This document shows positions 16,620-26,953 of a stretch of 64,000 nt of DNA, piece after piece. Below the pieces are notes generated by a model. The model had not been told where the DNA came from. It saw only the letters and a list, made by a program, of their open reading frames with translations, and searched no databases. The number at the start of each line of letters is the position of its first letter. Position 1 is the first letter of the stretch. Source of the stretch: Pelomonas parva (GTDB lineage Bacteria; Pseudomonadota; Gammaproteobacteria; Burkholderiales; Burkholderiaceae_C); NCBI RefSeq assembly GCF_043555835.1, contig NZ_JBIGHV010000009.1, positions 186,001 to 250,000 of the forward strand, given 5' to 3'. A program made the position numbers and the translations under genes.

Positions 16620-17215
16620 ATCTGGATGAAGACCAACTGAAGGCCGAGCGCCGCCGCTTGTCTGCGGCTTTCGACGGTGTGTTGAGCGAGCCCGTGCCTG
16701 ACCGGCTGACGGCGCTGCTGGCCGAGCCGGTGCCTCAGGTCGTCGACCTCGGCGCGATGCGCGCGCAGCGGCGCGGCATGTCGAACTGGGCCGCCTGGGG
16801 CGGCATGGCGGCCACGCTGGTGCTGGGCACGTTGATCGGCACGCGGCTGGCTCCACCGGGGATGGACGAGGCAGGCCGGGTGCTTGTCACGGGCGACATC
16901 GACGAGGCGCTGAACAGGCACCTCGCCAGCTTCTCACCCGACGCGGTCAACGTACAAGTGAGCTTCAAGGCCAAGGACGGCCGCTATTGCCGCACGTTCT
17001 CAACGGATGCGTCGGCGGGTCTGGCCTGTCGCCAGCCGGATGGCGCCTGGGTCCTGAAGCACCTGGCCGCCTTGCCCGCGTCCGGCGGCGCGATGCGGCA
17101 GGCGGCGAGCAGCCTGCCAGCCTCCGTACTGGCGGCCGTGGACGAAACCATCGCGGGCGAGGCTTTGAACGCCGCGCAGGAGCAGGCGGCGCGCGACGCC
17201 GGCTGGAAGCACTGA
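16616..17215 (+). CDS. transmembrane anti-sigma factor
   Basis: The 199-residue protein has a cytoplasmic N-terminal segment of about 60 residues (EDQLKAERRRLSAAFDGVLSE) that should hold the sigma factor, one membrane helix (about 63-83, WAAWGGMAATLVLGTLIGTRLA) and a periplasmic domain of about 110 residues with two cysteines (GRYCRTF, AGLACRQP) that could form a redox-sensitive disulfide. It is co-translated with the sigma gene through an ATGA overlap, the standard arrangement of such pairs. The anti-sigma motif itself is weak, so the call rests mainly on topology and position. ATG 16616 is chosen over GTG 16610. Confidence 0.8.
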   Translation: MNLDEDQLKAERRRLSAAFDGVLSEPVPDRLTALLAEPVPQVVDLGAMRAQRRGMSNWAAWGGMAATLVLGTLIGTRLAPPGMDEAGRVLVTGDIDEALNRHLASFSPDAVNVQVSFKAKDGRYCRTFSTDASAGLACRQPDGAWVLKHLAALPASGGAMRQAASSLPASVLAAVDETIAGEALNAAQEQAARDAGWKH

Positions 17216-17285
17216 CCGGCCCGATAGGATGCACACACGCCAGGGAGCGGCCGCAATGCACGGCCATGGCACGACCTGACCCCAC

Positions 17286-19166
17286 ATGCCGCAGAACCCC
17301 GCGCCGCAGTTGTCCGTCGATCTCGGGCGCTTCCGGCGCTACCTGATCCTGGGCAACCTCGTGCTGCTGGCGCTCATTGCGCTGGCGGCGGTGCTGGTCT
17401 TGTCGGCCAGCCACCGCGCGCACGAGGAACGCGGCCGCGCCACCGCCGCCGACCTGGCCCGCTCGCTGGCGCTGAGCGTGGCCTCGACACTGCAACTGGT
17501 GGACAACACGCTGCTGTCGACGCTGAACCAGGTGGACCGCCTTGGTGCCGCCGGGCCGCTGCAGGCGGAAGAGCTGACGCGCATCGCCGACGCGCAGCGC
17601 GCCCTCGTGCCGGCCATGACGGCGTTGCGCGTCACCGATGCCGAGGGCCGGGTGCTGAACCCCGACGCCGACGGCCCCGCCACCGTCACCGTGGCCGACC
17701 GCGACTACTTCCAGGCGGCCCGTGCCGACCCGACGCGGCTGGCGGTGTCCGAGCCGCTGCAGGGCCGGCTCAAGAAGGGCTGGGGACTGGTCCTCGCGCG
17801 CGCCCGGCTTGACGAGGCCGGGCGCTTCATCGGCGTGGTCTACGGCGGCATCGGCACGCAGGGCGTCGTGCAGGACTTCCAGCGCGCCGATGTGGGCAGC
17901 CAAGGCATCGTGGTGCTGCGCTCCAGCTCGCTGCGGCTGATCGCCAGGTATTCACCGCGCGACCGCGACCCCGAGGCCAGGCTGGGCATGGCCCAGGTGT
18001 CGGATGCGTTCCACGCGGCGCGCAAGGTCGACCCCTGGCAGGGCAGCTACATCGCGCGCAGCACGCTGGACGGCATCGAGCGCGTCACCGCCTACACGCA
18101 GGTGGGCCGGCATCCGCTGCTGGTCCAGGTCGGCCTGGCGACAGAGGATTTCTTTGCGCCCTGGCGGCGCCAGATGGCGCAGCTGGGCGGCCTGCTGGCG
18201 CTGCTGGCGGCAGTGGTGGTGGGCGCCTCGGCGCTCATTTACCGCGCCCAGGCCCGCCAGGTGCGGGCGCGGGCCCAGGCCGCGCTGCTGGCCGCCGAGC
18301 GCGGCGCCATGCTGGACAACGAACTGGTCGGCATGGTGAAGCTGCGGGCGCGGCGCGAGGTCTGGCACAACGCGGCGCTGGCGCGGCTGTTCGGCTACGG
18401 GCCGGGCGAGCTGAGCGGCCAACCCGCGCGCCTGCTCTACCTCGACGACGAGTCCTTTGCCCAGGTCGGCCTGGCCTACCAGCAACTGCAGGAGACCCGC
18501 AGCTACCGCACGCAGCTGCGCATGCGGCGCAAGGACGGCGGCACCGTCTGGGTGGACCTGAGCGGCAAGGCGCTGCCGGACGGCGAATCGCTGTGGCTGA
18601 TGGTGGACATCACGCACATCAAGCGCAGCGAGCAGCAGGCCCGGCACCTGGCCTTGCACGACGGGCTGACCGGCCTGCCCAACCGACAGCTGCTGCAGGA
18701 CAGGCTGGCCTTCCTGCTGCGCGACGCCGAGCGCAACGGCCGCTGGCTGGCGGTCTGCTACCTGGACCTGGACGGCTTCAAGGCCGTCAACGACCAGCAT
18801 GGCCATGACGCGGGCGATGCCGTGCTGCGCGCCGCCGCCGAGCGGCTGACGGCCAGCGTGCGCGGCAACGACGTGGTGGCCCGCATGGGCGGGGACGAGT
18901 TCGTGCTGGTGCTCAACCAGCTGGGCGCGCTCAGCGACGAGGCCTTTGCGCTGAACCGGCTGCTGGACAGCTTCGCCGCGCCCATCACGCTGCCCGACGG
19001 CAGCGAGGCGAGCGTGGGTGTCAGCATCGGCGTGGCGATCTACCCGCAGCACGGCAGCGATGTCGGCACGCTGCTCGGCCGCGCCGATCGGGCCTTGCTG
19101 GCCGGCAAGCGTGCGGGCAAGGGCCGCTGGGTGACCTGCGACGCGGTCACCGACGTCAAGGCTTGA
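17286..19166 (+). CDS. membrane diguanylate cyclase with periplasmic sensor and PAS domain
   Basis: This protein makes c-di-GMP from two GTP. The order is a first membrane helix (about 17-38), a periplasmic PDC/Cache-type sensor (about 40-290, with the family stretch VADRDYFQAARADP), a second helix (about 297-318), a PAS domain (about 340-455) and a GGDEF domain (about 465-620). The active site is GGDEF at 535-539, and an RxxD product-inhibition site (R526-G-N-D529) sits five residues before it, so the enzyme should be active and feedback-inhibited. The EAL partner domain is absent. It overlaps the convergent TetR gene by 11 bases. The Cache ligand is unknown. Confidence 0.93.
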   Translation: MPQNPAPQLSVDLGRFRRYLILGNLVLLALIALAAVLVLSASHRAHEERGRATAADLARSLALSVASTLQLVDNTLLSTLNQVDRLGAAGPLQAEELTRIADAQRALVPAMTALRVTDAEGRVLNPDADGPATVTVADRDYFQAARADPTRLAVSEPLQGRLKKGWGLVLARARLDEAGRFIGVVYGGIGTQGVVQDFQRADVGSQGIVVLRSSSLRLIARYSPRDRDPEARLGMAQVSDAFHAARKVDPWQGSYIARSTLDGIERVTAYTQVGRHPLLVQVGLATEDFFAPWRRQMAQLGGLLALLAAVVVGASALIYRAQARQVRARAQAALLAAERGAMLDNELVGMVKLRARREVWHNAALARLFGYGPGELSGQPARLLYLDDESFAQVGLAYQQLQETRSYRTQLRMRRKDGGTVWVDLSGKALPDGESLWLMVDITHIKRSEQQARHLALHDGLTGLPNRQLLQDRLAFLLRDAERNGRWLAVCYLDLDGFKAVNDQHGHDAGDAVLRAAAERLTASVRGNDVVARMGGDEFVLVLNQLGALSDEAFALNRLLDSFAAPITLPDGSEASVGVSIGVAIYPQHGSDVGTLLGRADRALLAGKRAGKGRWVTCDAVTDVKA

Positions 19167-19785
19167 GACTGCGCCAGATCAGGCTGGTGATCAGCTCGCG
19201 GGCGCGCTCGAAGTCGTCCTCGTCCAGCGCCGGCTTGCCCATGTAGAGCGCGAACTGCGGGCCCAGGTCGGCGTAGGCCTGGGTGGACGACCAGATCAGG
19301 AACATCAGGTGCGTGAAGTCCAGGCGCCGCACGCGGCCCTCGCTGGCCCAACGCTCGAAGCGCGCCACGTCGGCGTGCAGCAGCGGCATGACCTGGGCCT
19401 TCAGCACGTCCTGATAGCGCGGCGCGCCGGCCATGATCTCGCGCGTGAAGACGGCGTTGCCGCTGGGCCGCTCGCGGCTGAAGCGCAGCTTGACCTGCAC
19501 ATAGGCCTGGATGGCCGTCTCGGGCTCGTCGGCCTCGGCGATGGCCGACATGCTGGCCATCCATTCGCCCATGACGCTGTTCAGCACGGCGCGGTAGAGC
19601 TCTTCCTTGCTGGGCCAGTGGTAGAGCAGGTTCTGCCGCGACAGGTCCAGTGCGGCGGCGATGCTGTCGAGGCTGACGCCTTCGAAACCGAAGCGGGCGA
19701 ACTGGTGTTCGGCTTCAATGAGGATGGCCTCCTGCTTGCGCAGGGTGGCGGCGCGGGGGGTACGTACTGCGGTTGTCACGCTCAT
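19156..19785 (-). CDS. TetR family regulator, RutR-like
   Basis: The 209-residue protein has an N-terminal helix-turn-helix (about 20-65: AILIEAEHQFARFGFEGVSLDSIAAALDLSRQNLLYHWPSKEELYRAVL) and the YcdC/RutR-type C-terminal domain (MGEWMASMSAI, FTREIMAGAPRY, IWSSTQAYADLGPQ). RutR of E. coli binds uracil or thymine and controls pyrimidine catabolism. Here the gene is divergent from preT-preA and the rest of the pyrimidine degradation operon, which strongly supports the same role. A RutR-like half site lies between them. Whether it represses or activates cannot be told from sequence. Confidence 0.88.
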   Translation of the reverse strand: MSVTTAVRTPRAATLRKQEAILIEAEHQFARFGFEGVSLDSIAAALDLSRQNLLYHWPSKEELYRAVLNSVMGEWMASMSAIAEADEPETAIQAYVQVKLRFSRERPSGNAVFTREIMAGAPRYQDVLKAQVMPLLHADVARFERWASEGRVRRLDFTHLMFLIWSSTQAYADLGPQFALYMGKPALDEDDFERARELITSLIWRSLKP

Positions 19786-19829
19786 GCACCGGATTCTGAC
19801 GGCGGCGCACCAAGCGCTTGCTGCGGGTT

Positions 19830-19845
19830 TTTACGCCTTGGTCAA
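19830..19845. promoter_or_regulatory. candidate RutR-type operator
   Basis: On the minus strand 19845-19830 reads TTGACCAAGGCGTAAA. The left half matches the TTGACCA half of the known RutR palindrome (TTGACCA-NN-TGGTCAA) exactly; the right half is degenerate (3-4 of 7). It lies midway between the regulator and preT. Confidence 0.45.
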
Positions 19846-19886
19846 GTTTTACAGGGTAGTAATGTTTGGGTGTTTTCTACTGGGAG

Positions 19887-21236
19887 ATGCCCGTGGACCT
19901 TGCCGATTTGAAGTCCGGCCGCCTCGCACCGGCCGAGTACGAGCGCAACTTTGCCGATGCGCACCCGCCGCTGAACCGCACGCAGGCCTTGATCGAGGCC
20001 GAGCGTTGCTACTACTGCTACGCAGCCCCCTGCCAGACGGCCTGCCCGACGGGGATAGACATCCCTGCCTTCATCCAGCGCGTGGCGCAGGACAACGTGC
20101 GCGGCGCGGCCGAGGCCATCCTGACGGCCAACCCGCTGGGCGGCATGTGCGCCCGTGTCTGCCCGACCGAGGTGCTGTGCGAGCAGGCCTGCGTGCGCAA
20201 CACCAACGAGAGCAAACCGGTGGAGATCGGCCTGCTGCAACGCTTCGCGGTGGAGGGTCACTTCGCCAATCCCGGAGCCAAACCGTTGTTTGAACGCGCA
20301 CAGCCGACCGGCCGGCGCGTCGCCGTCGTCGGCGCCGGCCCGGCCGGGCTGGCCGCCGCGCACGGCCTGGCGTGGCGCGGACACGACGTTGTGCTGTTCG
20401 ATGCCGCACCGAAATTGGGCGGACTCAACGAATACGGCCTGGCCACCTACAAGGTGGCCGGCGGTTTTGCGCAGCAAGAAATCGACTGGCTGCTGTCCAT
20501 CGGCGGCATCACGCCCAAGCTCAACTGCAGGCTCGGCCGCGACATCACGCTGGACAGCCTGCTGGCTGAATACGACGCCGTCTTCCTGGGCCTGGGCCTG
20601 GGCGGCGTCAACGCGCTGGGCATTGCCGAGCCTCAGGTGCCCGGCTTGCGCGATGCGGTGGACTTCATCGCCGAGCTGCGCCAGAGCGCACCGGCAGAAG
20701 TGCCCGTGGGCCGCAAGGTCGTCGTCATCGGCGGCGGCATGACGGCCGTGGACGCGGCCGTGCAGAGCAAGCTGCTGGGTGCCGAGCAGGTGACCATGGT
20801 CTACCGGCGCGGGCCGGACGGCCTCTCGGCGTCGACACATGAACAGCACTGGGCGCAGACGAACGGCGTGACCATCCGCTGCTGGGCCCGGCCGCTGGGT
20901 GTAGAAGCCCACGGCGGTGTGCTGCAAGGCATGCGCTTCGCGGCGACGACGCTGGAGGACGGCAAGCTCGTCGACACCGGCGAACAGTTCTTCATCGAGG
21001 CCGACCTGGTGCTGCGCGCCATCGGCCAGACCTACGAAGCACCGGCCGGCACGGCCATCGCGCTGCAGAGCGGCCGCATCAAGACCGACGCCGACGGGCA
21101 GACCAGCCTGGCCCGCGTCTGGGCCGGCGGCGACTGCCGCGCCGGCGGCCGCGACCTGACCGTGGAGGCCGTGGAGCACGGCAAGCGCGCGGCGGTCTCC
21201 ATCCATGCAGCACTGACGGAGGTGGCCCATGGCTGA
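19887..21236 (+). CDS. preT: NAD-dependent dihydropyrimidine dehydrogenase subunit PreT
   Basis: PreT is the electron-input subunit of bacterial dihydropyrimidine dehydrogenase, passing electrons from NADH via FAD and Fe-S centres to PreA. The 449-residue protein has an N-terminal double-cluster domain (CYYCYAAPCQTACPTGIDIP; GGMCARVCPTEVLCEQACVR), an FAD-binding GAGPAGLAAAHGLAWRG motif near residue 150 and an NAD-binding GGGMTAVDAAVQS motif near 285. It resembles the small subunit of glutamate synthase but lies directly before preA, overlapping it by eight bases. The start is uncertain: ATG 19887 is chosen, with TTG 19866 possible. It opens the pyrimidine operon. Confidence 0.93.
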   Translation: MPVDLADLKSGRLAPAEYERNFADAHPPLNRTQALIEAERCYYCYAAPCQTACPTGIDIPAFIQRVAQDNVRGAAEAILTANPLGGMCARVCPTEVLCEQACVRNTNESKPVEIGLLQRFAVEGHFANPGAKPLFERAQPTGRRVAVVGAGPAGLAAAHGLAWRGHDVVLFDAAPKLGGLNEYGLATYKVAGGFAQQEIDWLLSIGGITPKLNCRLGRDITLDSLLAEYDAVFLGLGLGGVNALGIAEPQVPGLRDAVDFIAELRQSAPAEVPVGRKVVVIGGGMTAVDAAVQSKLLGAEQVTMVYRRGPDGLSASTHEQHWAQTNGVTIRCWARPLGVEAHGGVLQGMRFAATTLEDGKLVDTGEQFFIEADLVLRAIGQTYEAPAGTAIALQSGRIKTDADGQTSLARVWAGGDCRAGGRDLTVEAVEHGKRAAVSIHAALTEVAHG

Positions 21237-22536
21237 CCTGAGCACCAACTTCCTGGGCATCAAGAGCCCCAACCCCTTCTGGCTCGCGTCGGCGCCACCG
21301 ACCGACAAGGAGATCAACGTGCGCCGCGCCTTCGAGGCCGGCTGGGGCGGCGTGGTCTGGAAGACGCTGGGCGAGGACCCGCCGGTCGTCAACGTCAACG
21401 GCCCGCGCTACGCCACGCTGTGGAGCCAGGACCGGCGCGTCATCGGCTTCAACAACATCGAGCTGATCTCGGACCGGCCGCTGCAGGTCAACCTCGACGA
21501 GATCCGGCGCGTGAAGCGCGACTTCCCGGACCGCGCCATGGTCGTGTCGCTGATGGTGCCGGTGAACGAGCAGAGCTGGAAGGACATCCTCGCCAAGGTG
21601 GCCGACACCGGCGCCGACGGCGTGGAGCTGAACTTCGGCTGCCCGCACGGCATGAGCGAGCGCGGCATGGGCTCGGCCGTGGGCCAGGTGCCGGAGTACA
21701 TCCAGCAGGTGACCGAGTGGTGCAAGAAGCACACGCGCATGCCGGTCATCGTCAAGCTCACGCCCAACATCACCGACGTGCGCTTCCCGGCGCGCGCCGC
21801 GCATGCGGGCGGTGCCGATGCGGTGAGCCTCATCAACACCGTCAACTCCATCATGGGCGTGGACCTGGACCGCATGACGATGAGCCCCGTCACCGACGGC
21901 CTGGGCTCGCACGGCGGCTACTGCGGCCAGGCGGTGAAGCCCATCGCGCTGAACATGGTGGCCGAGATCGCCCGCGACCCGGCCACGGCGGGGCTCCCCT
22001 TGAGCGGCATCGGCGGCATCACGACCTGGCGCGACGCGGCCGAGTTCATCGCCATGGGCTGCGGCACGGTGCAGGTCTGCACGGCCGCCATGGTCTACGG
22101 CTTCAAGATCGTGCAGGACATGTGCTCGGGGCTGTCCAACTTCATGGACGAGAAGGGCTACAAGTCGATCGAAGACTTCCGCGGCCGCGCGGTGCCCACC
22201 GTGAAGAACTGGAACCAGCTCAACCTGAACCACGTCGAGAAGGCCGTCATCAACCAGGACAGCTGCATCCAGTGCGGGCGCTGCCACGTCGTCTGCGAGG
22301 ACACGTCGCACCAGGCCATCTTTGCGATGAAGGACGGCAAGCGCCACTTCGAGGTCAACGACGCGGAGTGCGTGGGTTGCAATCTCTGCGTGTCGATCTG
22401 CCCGGTCCCTGGCACCATCTCGATGCGCGCGCTGCAGCCGGGCGAGACCGATGCGCGCACGGGCCGCGTCATCGACGGCAGCTATGCCAACTGGACGACG
22501 CATCCGAACAACCCGATGAGTGCCGGATGCGCTTGA
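21229..22536 (+). CDS. preA: NAD-dependent dihydropyrimidine dehydrogenase subunit PreA
   Basis: PreA is the catalytic FMN subunit that reduces uracil and thymine to their 5,6-dihydro forms. The 435-residue protein is a dihydroorotate-dehydrogenase-like TIM barrel (residues about 1-325; substrate-loop cysteine region ELNFGCPHGMSERGMG, FMN phosphate region GIGGITTWRDAAEFIAMG). A C-terminal ferredoxin domain carries two 4Fe-4S motifs (CIQCGRCHVVC and CVGCNLCVSICP). Length and domain order match E. coli PreA. It is translationally coupled to preT, whose last eight bases it overlaps. Confidence 0.96.
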   Translation: MADLSTNFLGIKSPNPFWLASAPPTDKEINVRRAFEAGWGGVVWKTLGEDPPVVNVNGPRYATLWSQDRRVIGFNNIELISDRPLQVNLDEIRRVKRDFPDRAMVVSLMVPVNEQSWKDILAKVADTGADGVELNFGCPHGMSERGMGSAVGQVPEYIQQVTEWCKKHTRMPVIVKLTPNITDVRFPARAAHAGGADAVSLINTVNSIMGVDLDRMTMSPVTDGLGSHGGYCGQAVKPIALNMVAEIARDPATAGLPLSGIGGITTWRDAAEFIAMGCGTVQVCTAAMVYGFKIVQDMCSGLSNFMDEKGYKSIEDFRGRAVPTVKNWNQLNLNHVEKAVINQDSCIQCGRCHVVCEDTSHQAIFAMKDGKRHFEVNDAECVGCNLCVSICPVPGTISMRALQPGETDARTGRVIDGSYANWTTHPNNPMSAGCA

Positions 22537-22546
22537 AGGAACTGAG

Positions 22547-24049
<1,503 letters not shown>

Positions 24050-24073
24050 TCAACCACCATCACAAGGGGTTCC

Positions 24074-25495
24074 ATGAGCGCTGCTGCCGATCCGACGCTA
24101 TCCAACGCCGACCTGCTGCCCACCACCGCCGCCCAGCGCCATTGGGGCTGGAAGGACTTCGCTGCCCTGTGGGTGGGCATGGTCGTCTGCGTGCCGACCT
24201 ACACCATGGCCAGCGCCATGCTGGACCAGGGCTTCAGCTGGCAGCGCGCGGTGTTCCTCGTGCTGCTGGCCAACTGCATCGTGCTGGTCCCTATGCTGCT
24301 GATCGGCCGTGTCGGCCCCAAACACGGCATCCCCTTCCCGGTGCTGGCGCGCGCGTCCTTCGGCGTCAAGGGCGCCAACCTGCCGGCCGTGCTGCGCGGG
24401 CTGGTCGCCTGCGGCTGGTTCTCGATCAACTGCTACTTCGGCGCGCTGGCGCTGCACAGCTTCCTGAACGTGCTGGGCTTTGGCCTGGCAGCACCCGCGC
24501 CGGGCGAAACCATCAGCACGTCGCAGTTCGTGTGCTTCATCGCCTTCTGGGCGCTGCACCTGTGGTTCATCTGGCGCGGCACCGAGTCCATCCGGCTGCT
24601 GGAGGTGATTGCTGCGCCGCTGATGATCGCCGCGTCCATCGCGCTGGTCGCGGCCTTGATGCTGGCCGTGCCCAGCGCCCAGCTGTTCGGCCTGCCGGCC
24701 AAGACCGTGCCCGGCGGCCCCAACACCTGGGCCGCACTGACCGGCCTGGTGGGCTTCTGGGCCACGCTGGCGCTGAACATCCCCGACTTCACGCGCTTCG
24801 CCAAGACCCAGCGCGACCAGACGCTGGGCCAGGCGATCGGTCTGCCGATCCCGATGGCGCTGTTCTCCATGGTGGGCGTCATCGGCTTCTCGGCCAGCGC
24901 CATCCTCTACGGCAAGGCCGAGCTGTTCCCCGACGCGCTGCTGGCCAAGATGGGCCCGGTGGCGGCCGGCCTGGGGCTGCTGGTGATCCTGCTGGCCAAC
25001 CTGACGACCAACGTGGCCGCCAACCTCGTCTCGCCCAGCTACGACTTCTCGCAGCTGGCCCCGAGCAAGATCAGCTTCCGCATGGGCGGCCTGATCGCGG
25101 CCGTCATCGGCCTGCTCTTCATGCCCTGGAAGCTGCTGGCCACCTCCGGCGGCTATCTGTTCACCTGGCTGGGCGGCTACGGCACGCTGCTGGGCGGCAT
25201 CGCCGGCATCCTGCTGACCGACTACTACCTGATCCGTCGCACGGAGCTGAAGTCTGCCGACCTGTACCGGCGCGGCGGCGACTACGAGTACAGCGGCGGC
25301 TGGAATGTGCGCGCGCTGATCGCCCTCGCCCTCGGCGTGCTGCCCTGCCTGCCGGGCTATCTGGCGGTGTCGGGCGTTGTCGACAAGGCGGCCGTCGCGC
25401 CGTGGATGATTTCGCTGTTCGACTTCGGCTGGTTCTTCAGCCTGGCCGTGTCCGGCACGGTCTATTTCCTTTCGATGCCACGCAGAGGTAAGTGA
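24074..25495 (+). CDS. NCS1 family nucleobase transporter
   Basis: This 473-residue cytoplasmic-membrane symporter has about twelve helices. NCS1 features include the N-terminal WGWKDFAALWVGMVV stretch, GVKGANLPAVLRGLVACGWF in the substrate region, NIPDFTRFAKTQRDQ and TDYYLIRRTEL in the last third. Relatives carry uracil, cytosine, allantoin or hydantoins with sodium or protons. Its place between the dehydrogenase and dihydropyrimidinase genes makes uracil/thymine the probable substrate. The stop overlaps the next start by one base (TGATG). Confidence 0.92.
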   Translation: MSAAADPTLSNADLLPTTAAQRHWGWKDFAALWVGMVVCVPTYTMASAMLDQGFSWQRAVFLVLLANCIVLVPMLLIGRVGPKHGIPFPVLARASFGVKGANLPAVLRGLVACGWFSINCYFGALALHSFLNVLGFGLAAPAPGETISTSQFVCFIAFWALHLWFIWRGTESIRLLEVIAAPLMIAASIALVAALMLAVPSAQLFGLPAKTVPGGPNTWAALTGLVGFWATLALNIPDFTRFAKTQRDQTLGQAIGLPIPMALFSMVGVIGFSASAILYGKAELFPDALLAKMGPVAAGLGLLVILLANLTTNVAANLVSPSYDFSQLAPSKISFRMGGLIAAVIGLLFMPWKLLATSGGYLFTWLGGYGTLLGGIAGILLTDYYLIRRTELKSADLYRRGGDYEYSGGWNVRALIALALGVLPCLPGYLAVSGVVDKAAVAPWMISLFDFGWFFSLAVSGTVYFLSMPRRGK

Positions 25496-26943
25496 TGAGC
25501 TCCTTGTTGATCCGCGGCGCCATCGTCGTCAATGCTGACGCCGAGTCCCGCACCGACGTGCTCTGTGTCGATGGCCGCATCGCGGCGCTGGGCGAGCGCG
25601 CCGTGCGCGAGGCCCCGGCCGGCACGACGACGCTGGACGGCACCGGCCAGTACCTGATCCCCGGCGGCATCGACCCGCACACCCACATGCAGCTGCCCTT
25701 CATGGGCACGGTCACGCAGGATGATTTCTTCACCGGCACGGCGGCCGCGCTGGCGGGCGGCACGACCAGCATCATCGACTTCGTCATCCCCAACCCGCAG
25801 CAGCCGCTGATGGACGCCTACCGCACCTGGCGCGGCTGGGCGGAGAAGAGCGCTTCCGACTACGCCTTCCACGTCGCGGTGACGTGGTGGGACCAATCGG
25901 TCAGCGACGACATGGGGACGCTGGTGCGCGAGGAAGGCGTGAACAGCTTCAAGCACTTCATGGCCTACAAGAACGCCATCATGTGCGACGACGAGACGCT
26001 GGTGAACAGCTTCAAGCGCTCACTCGAACTGGGCGCCATGCCCACCGTGCACGCCGAGAACGGCGAGCTGGTCTACCTGCTGCAGGCCGAGGTGGCCAAG
26101 ATGGGCATCACCGGCCCGGAAGGCCACCCGATGTCGCGCCCGCCGATGGTGGAAGGCGAAGCCGCCAACCGCGCAATTGCCATTGCCGACGTGCTGGGCG
26201 TGCCCATCTACATCGTGCACGTGAGCTGCATCGAAAGCGCAGAAGCGATCGCCCGTGCGCGTGCCCGTGGCCAGCGGGTCTACGGCGAGGTTCTGGCCGG
26301 CCATTTGCTGATCGACGACAGCGTCTACCGCGACCCCGATTTCGCGAAGGCCGCCGCCTATGTGATGAGCCCGCCCTTCCGCCCCAAGATCCATCAGGAG
26401 TTCCTGTGGCGCGGCCTGCAGTCGGGCCAGCTGCATACGACGGCGACGGACCACTGCACCTTCTGCGCGACGCAGAAGGCGGCGGGCAAGGAGAACTTCG
26501 CCAAGATCCCGAACGGCTGCGGCGGCGTCGAGGAGCGCATGGCGGTGCTGTGGGATGCCGGCGTCAACTCCGGGCGCCTGACGCCCAGCGAGTTCGTCGC
26601 CATCACGTCGGCCAACGCGGCCAAGCTCTTCAACATGTACCCGCGCAAGGGCGTCATTGCCGAGGGCGCCGACGCCGACCTCGTGCTGTGGGACCCGGCC
26701 GGCATCAAGACGCTCAGCGCCAAGACGCAGTTCTCCAAGAACGACTTCAACATCTTCGAGGGCCGCACCGTGCGCGGCATCCCCAGCCACACCATCGCGC
26801 AAGGCCGCGTCGTCTTCGCACGGGGCGACCTGCGCGCCGAAGCCGGCAAGGGCCGCTACCTGAAGCGCCCACCGTTCGGCTCACAGTTCGATGCCGCCGC
26901 CAAGCGCGCGCACGACCTCGCTCCCACCGCCGTCGCGCGCTGA
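25495..26943 (+). CDS. hydA: dihydropyrimidinase (D-hydantoinase)
   Basis: This binuclear zinc amidohydrolase opens dihydrouracil/dihydrothymine to N-carbamoyl-beta-amino acids. The 482 residues contain the metal motif DPHTHM near 60, the bridging carbamylated lysine in NSFKHFMAYK near 150, metal histidines in TVHAENGE and IVHVSC, and the Asp of ATDHCTF. It fits the length and features of bacterial D-hydantoinases throughout. ATG 25495 is coupled to the transporter stop; a GTG one codon earlier is possible. The next gene starts 10 bases after the stop. Confidence 0.95.
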   Translation: MSSLLIRGAIVVNADAESRTDVLCVDGRIAALGERAVREAPAGTTTLDGTGQYLIPGGIDPHTHMQLPFMGTVTQDDFFTGTAAALAGGTTSIIDFVIPNPQQPLMDAYRTWRGWAEKSASDYAFHVAVTWWDQSVSDDMGTLVREEGVNSFKHFMAYKNAIMCDDETLVNSFKRSLELGAMPTVHAENGELVYLLQAEVAKMGITGPEGHPMSRPPMVEGEAANRAIAIADVLGVPIYIVHVSCIESAEAIARARARGQRVYGEVLAGHLLIDDSVYRDPDFAKAAAYVMSPPFRPKIHQEFLWRGLQSGQLHTTATDHCTFCATQKAAGKENFAKIPNGCGGVEERMAVLWDAGVNSGRLTPSEFVAITSANAAKLFNMYPRKGVIAEGADADLVLWDPAGIKTLSAKTQFSKNDFNIFEGRTVRGIPSHTIAQGRVVFARGDLRAEAGKGRYLKRPPFGSQFDAAAKRAHDLAPTAVAR

Positions 26944-26953
26944 AAGACACAAC

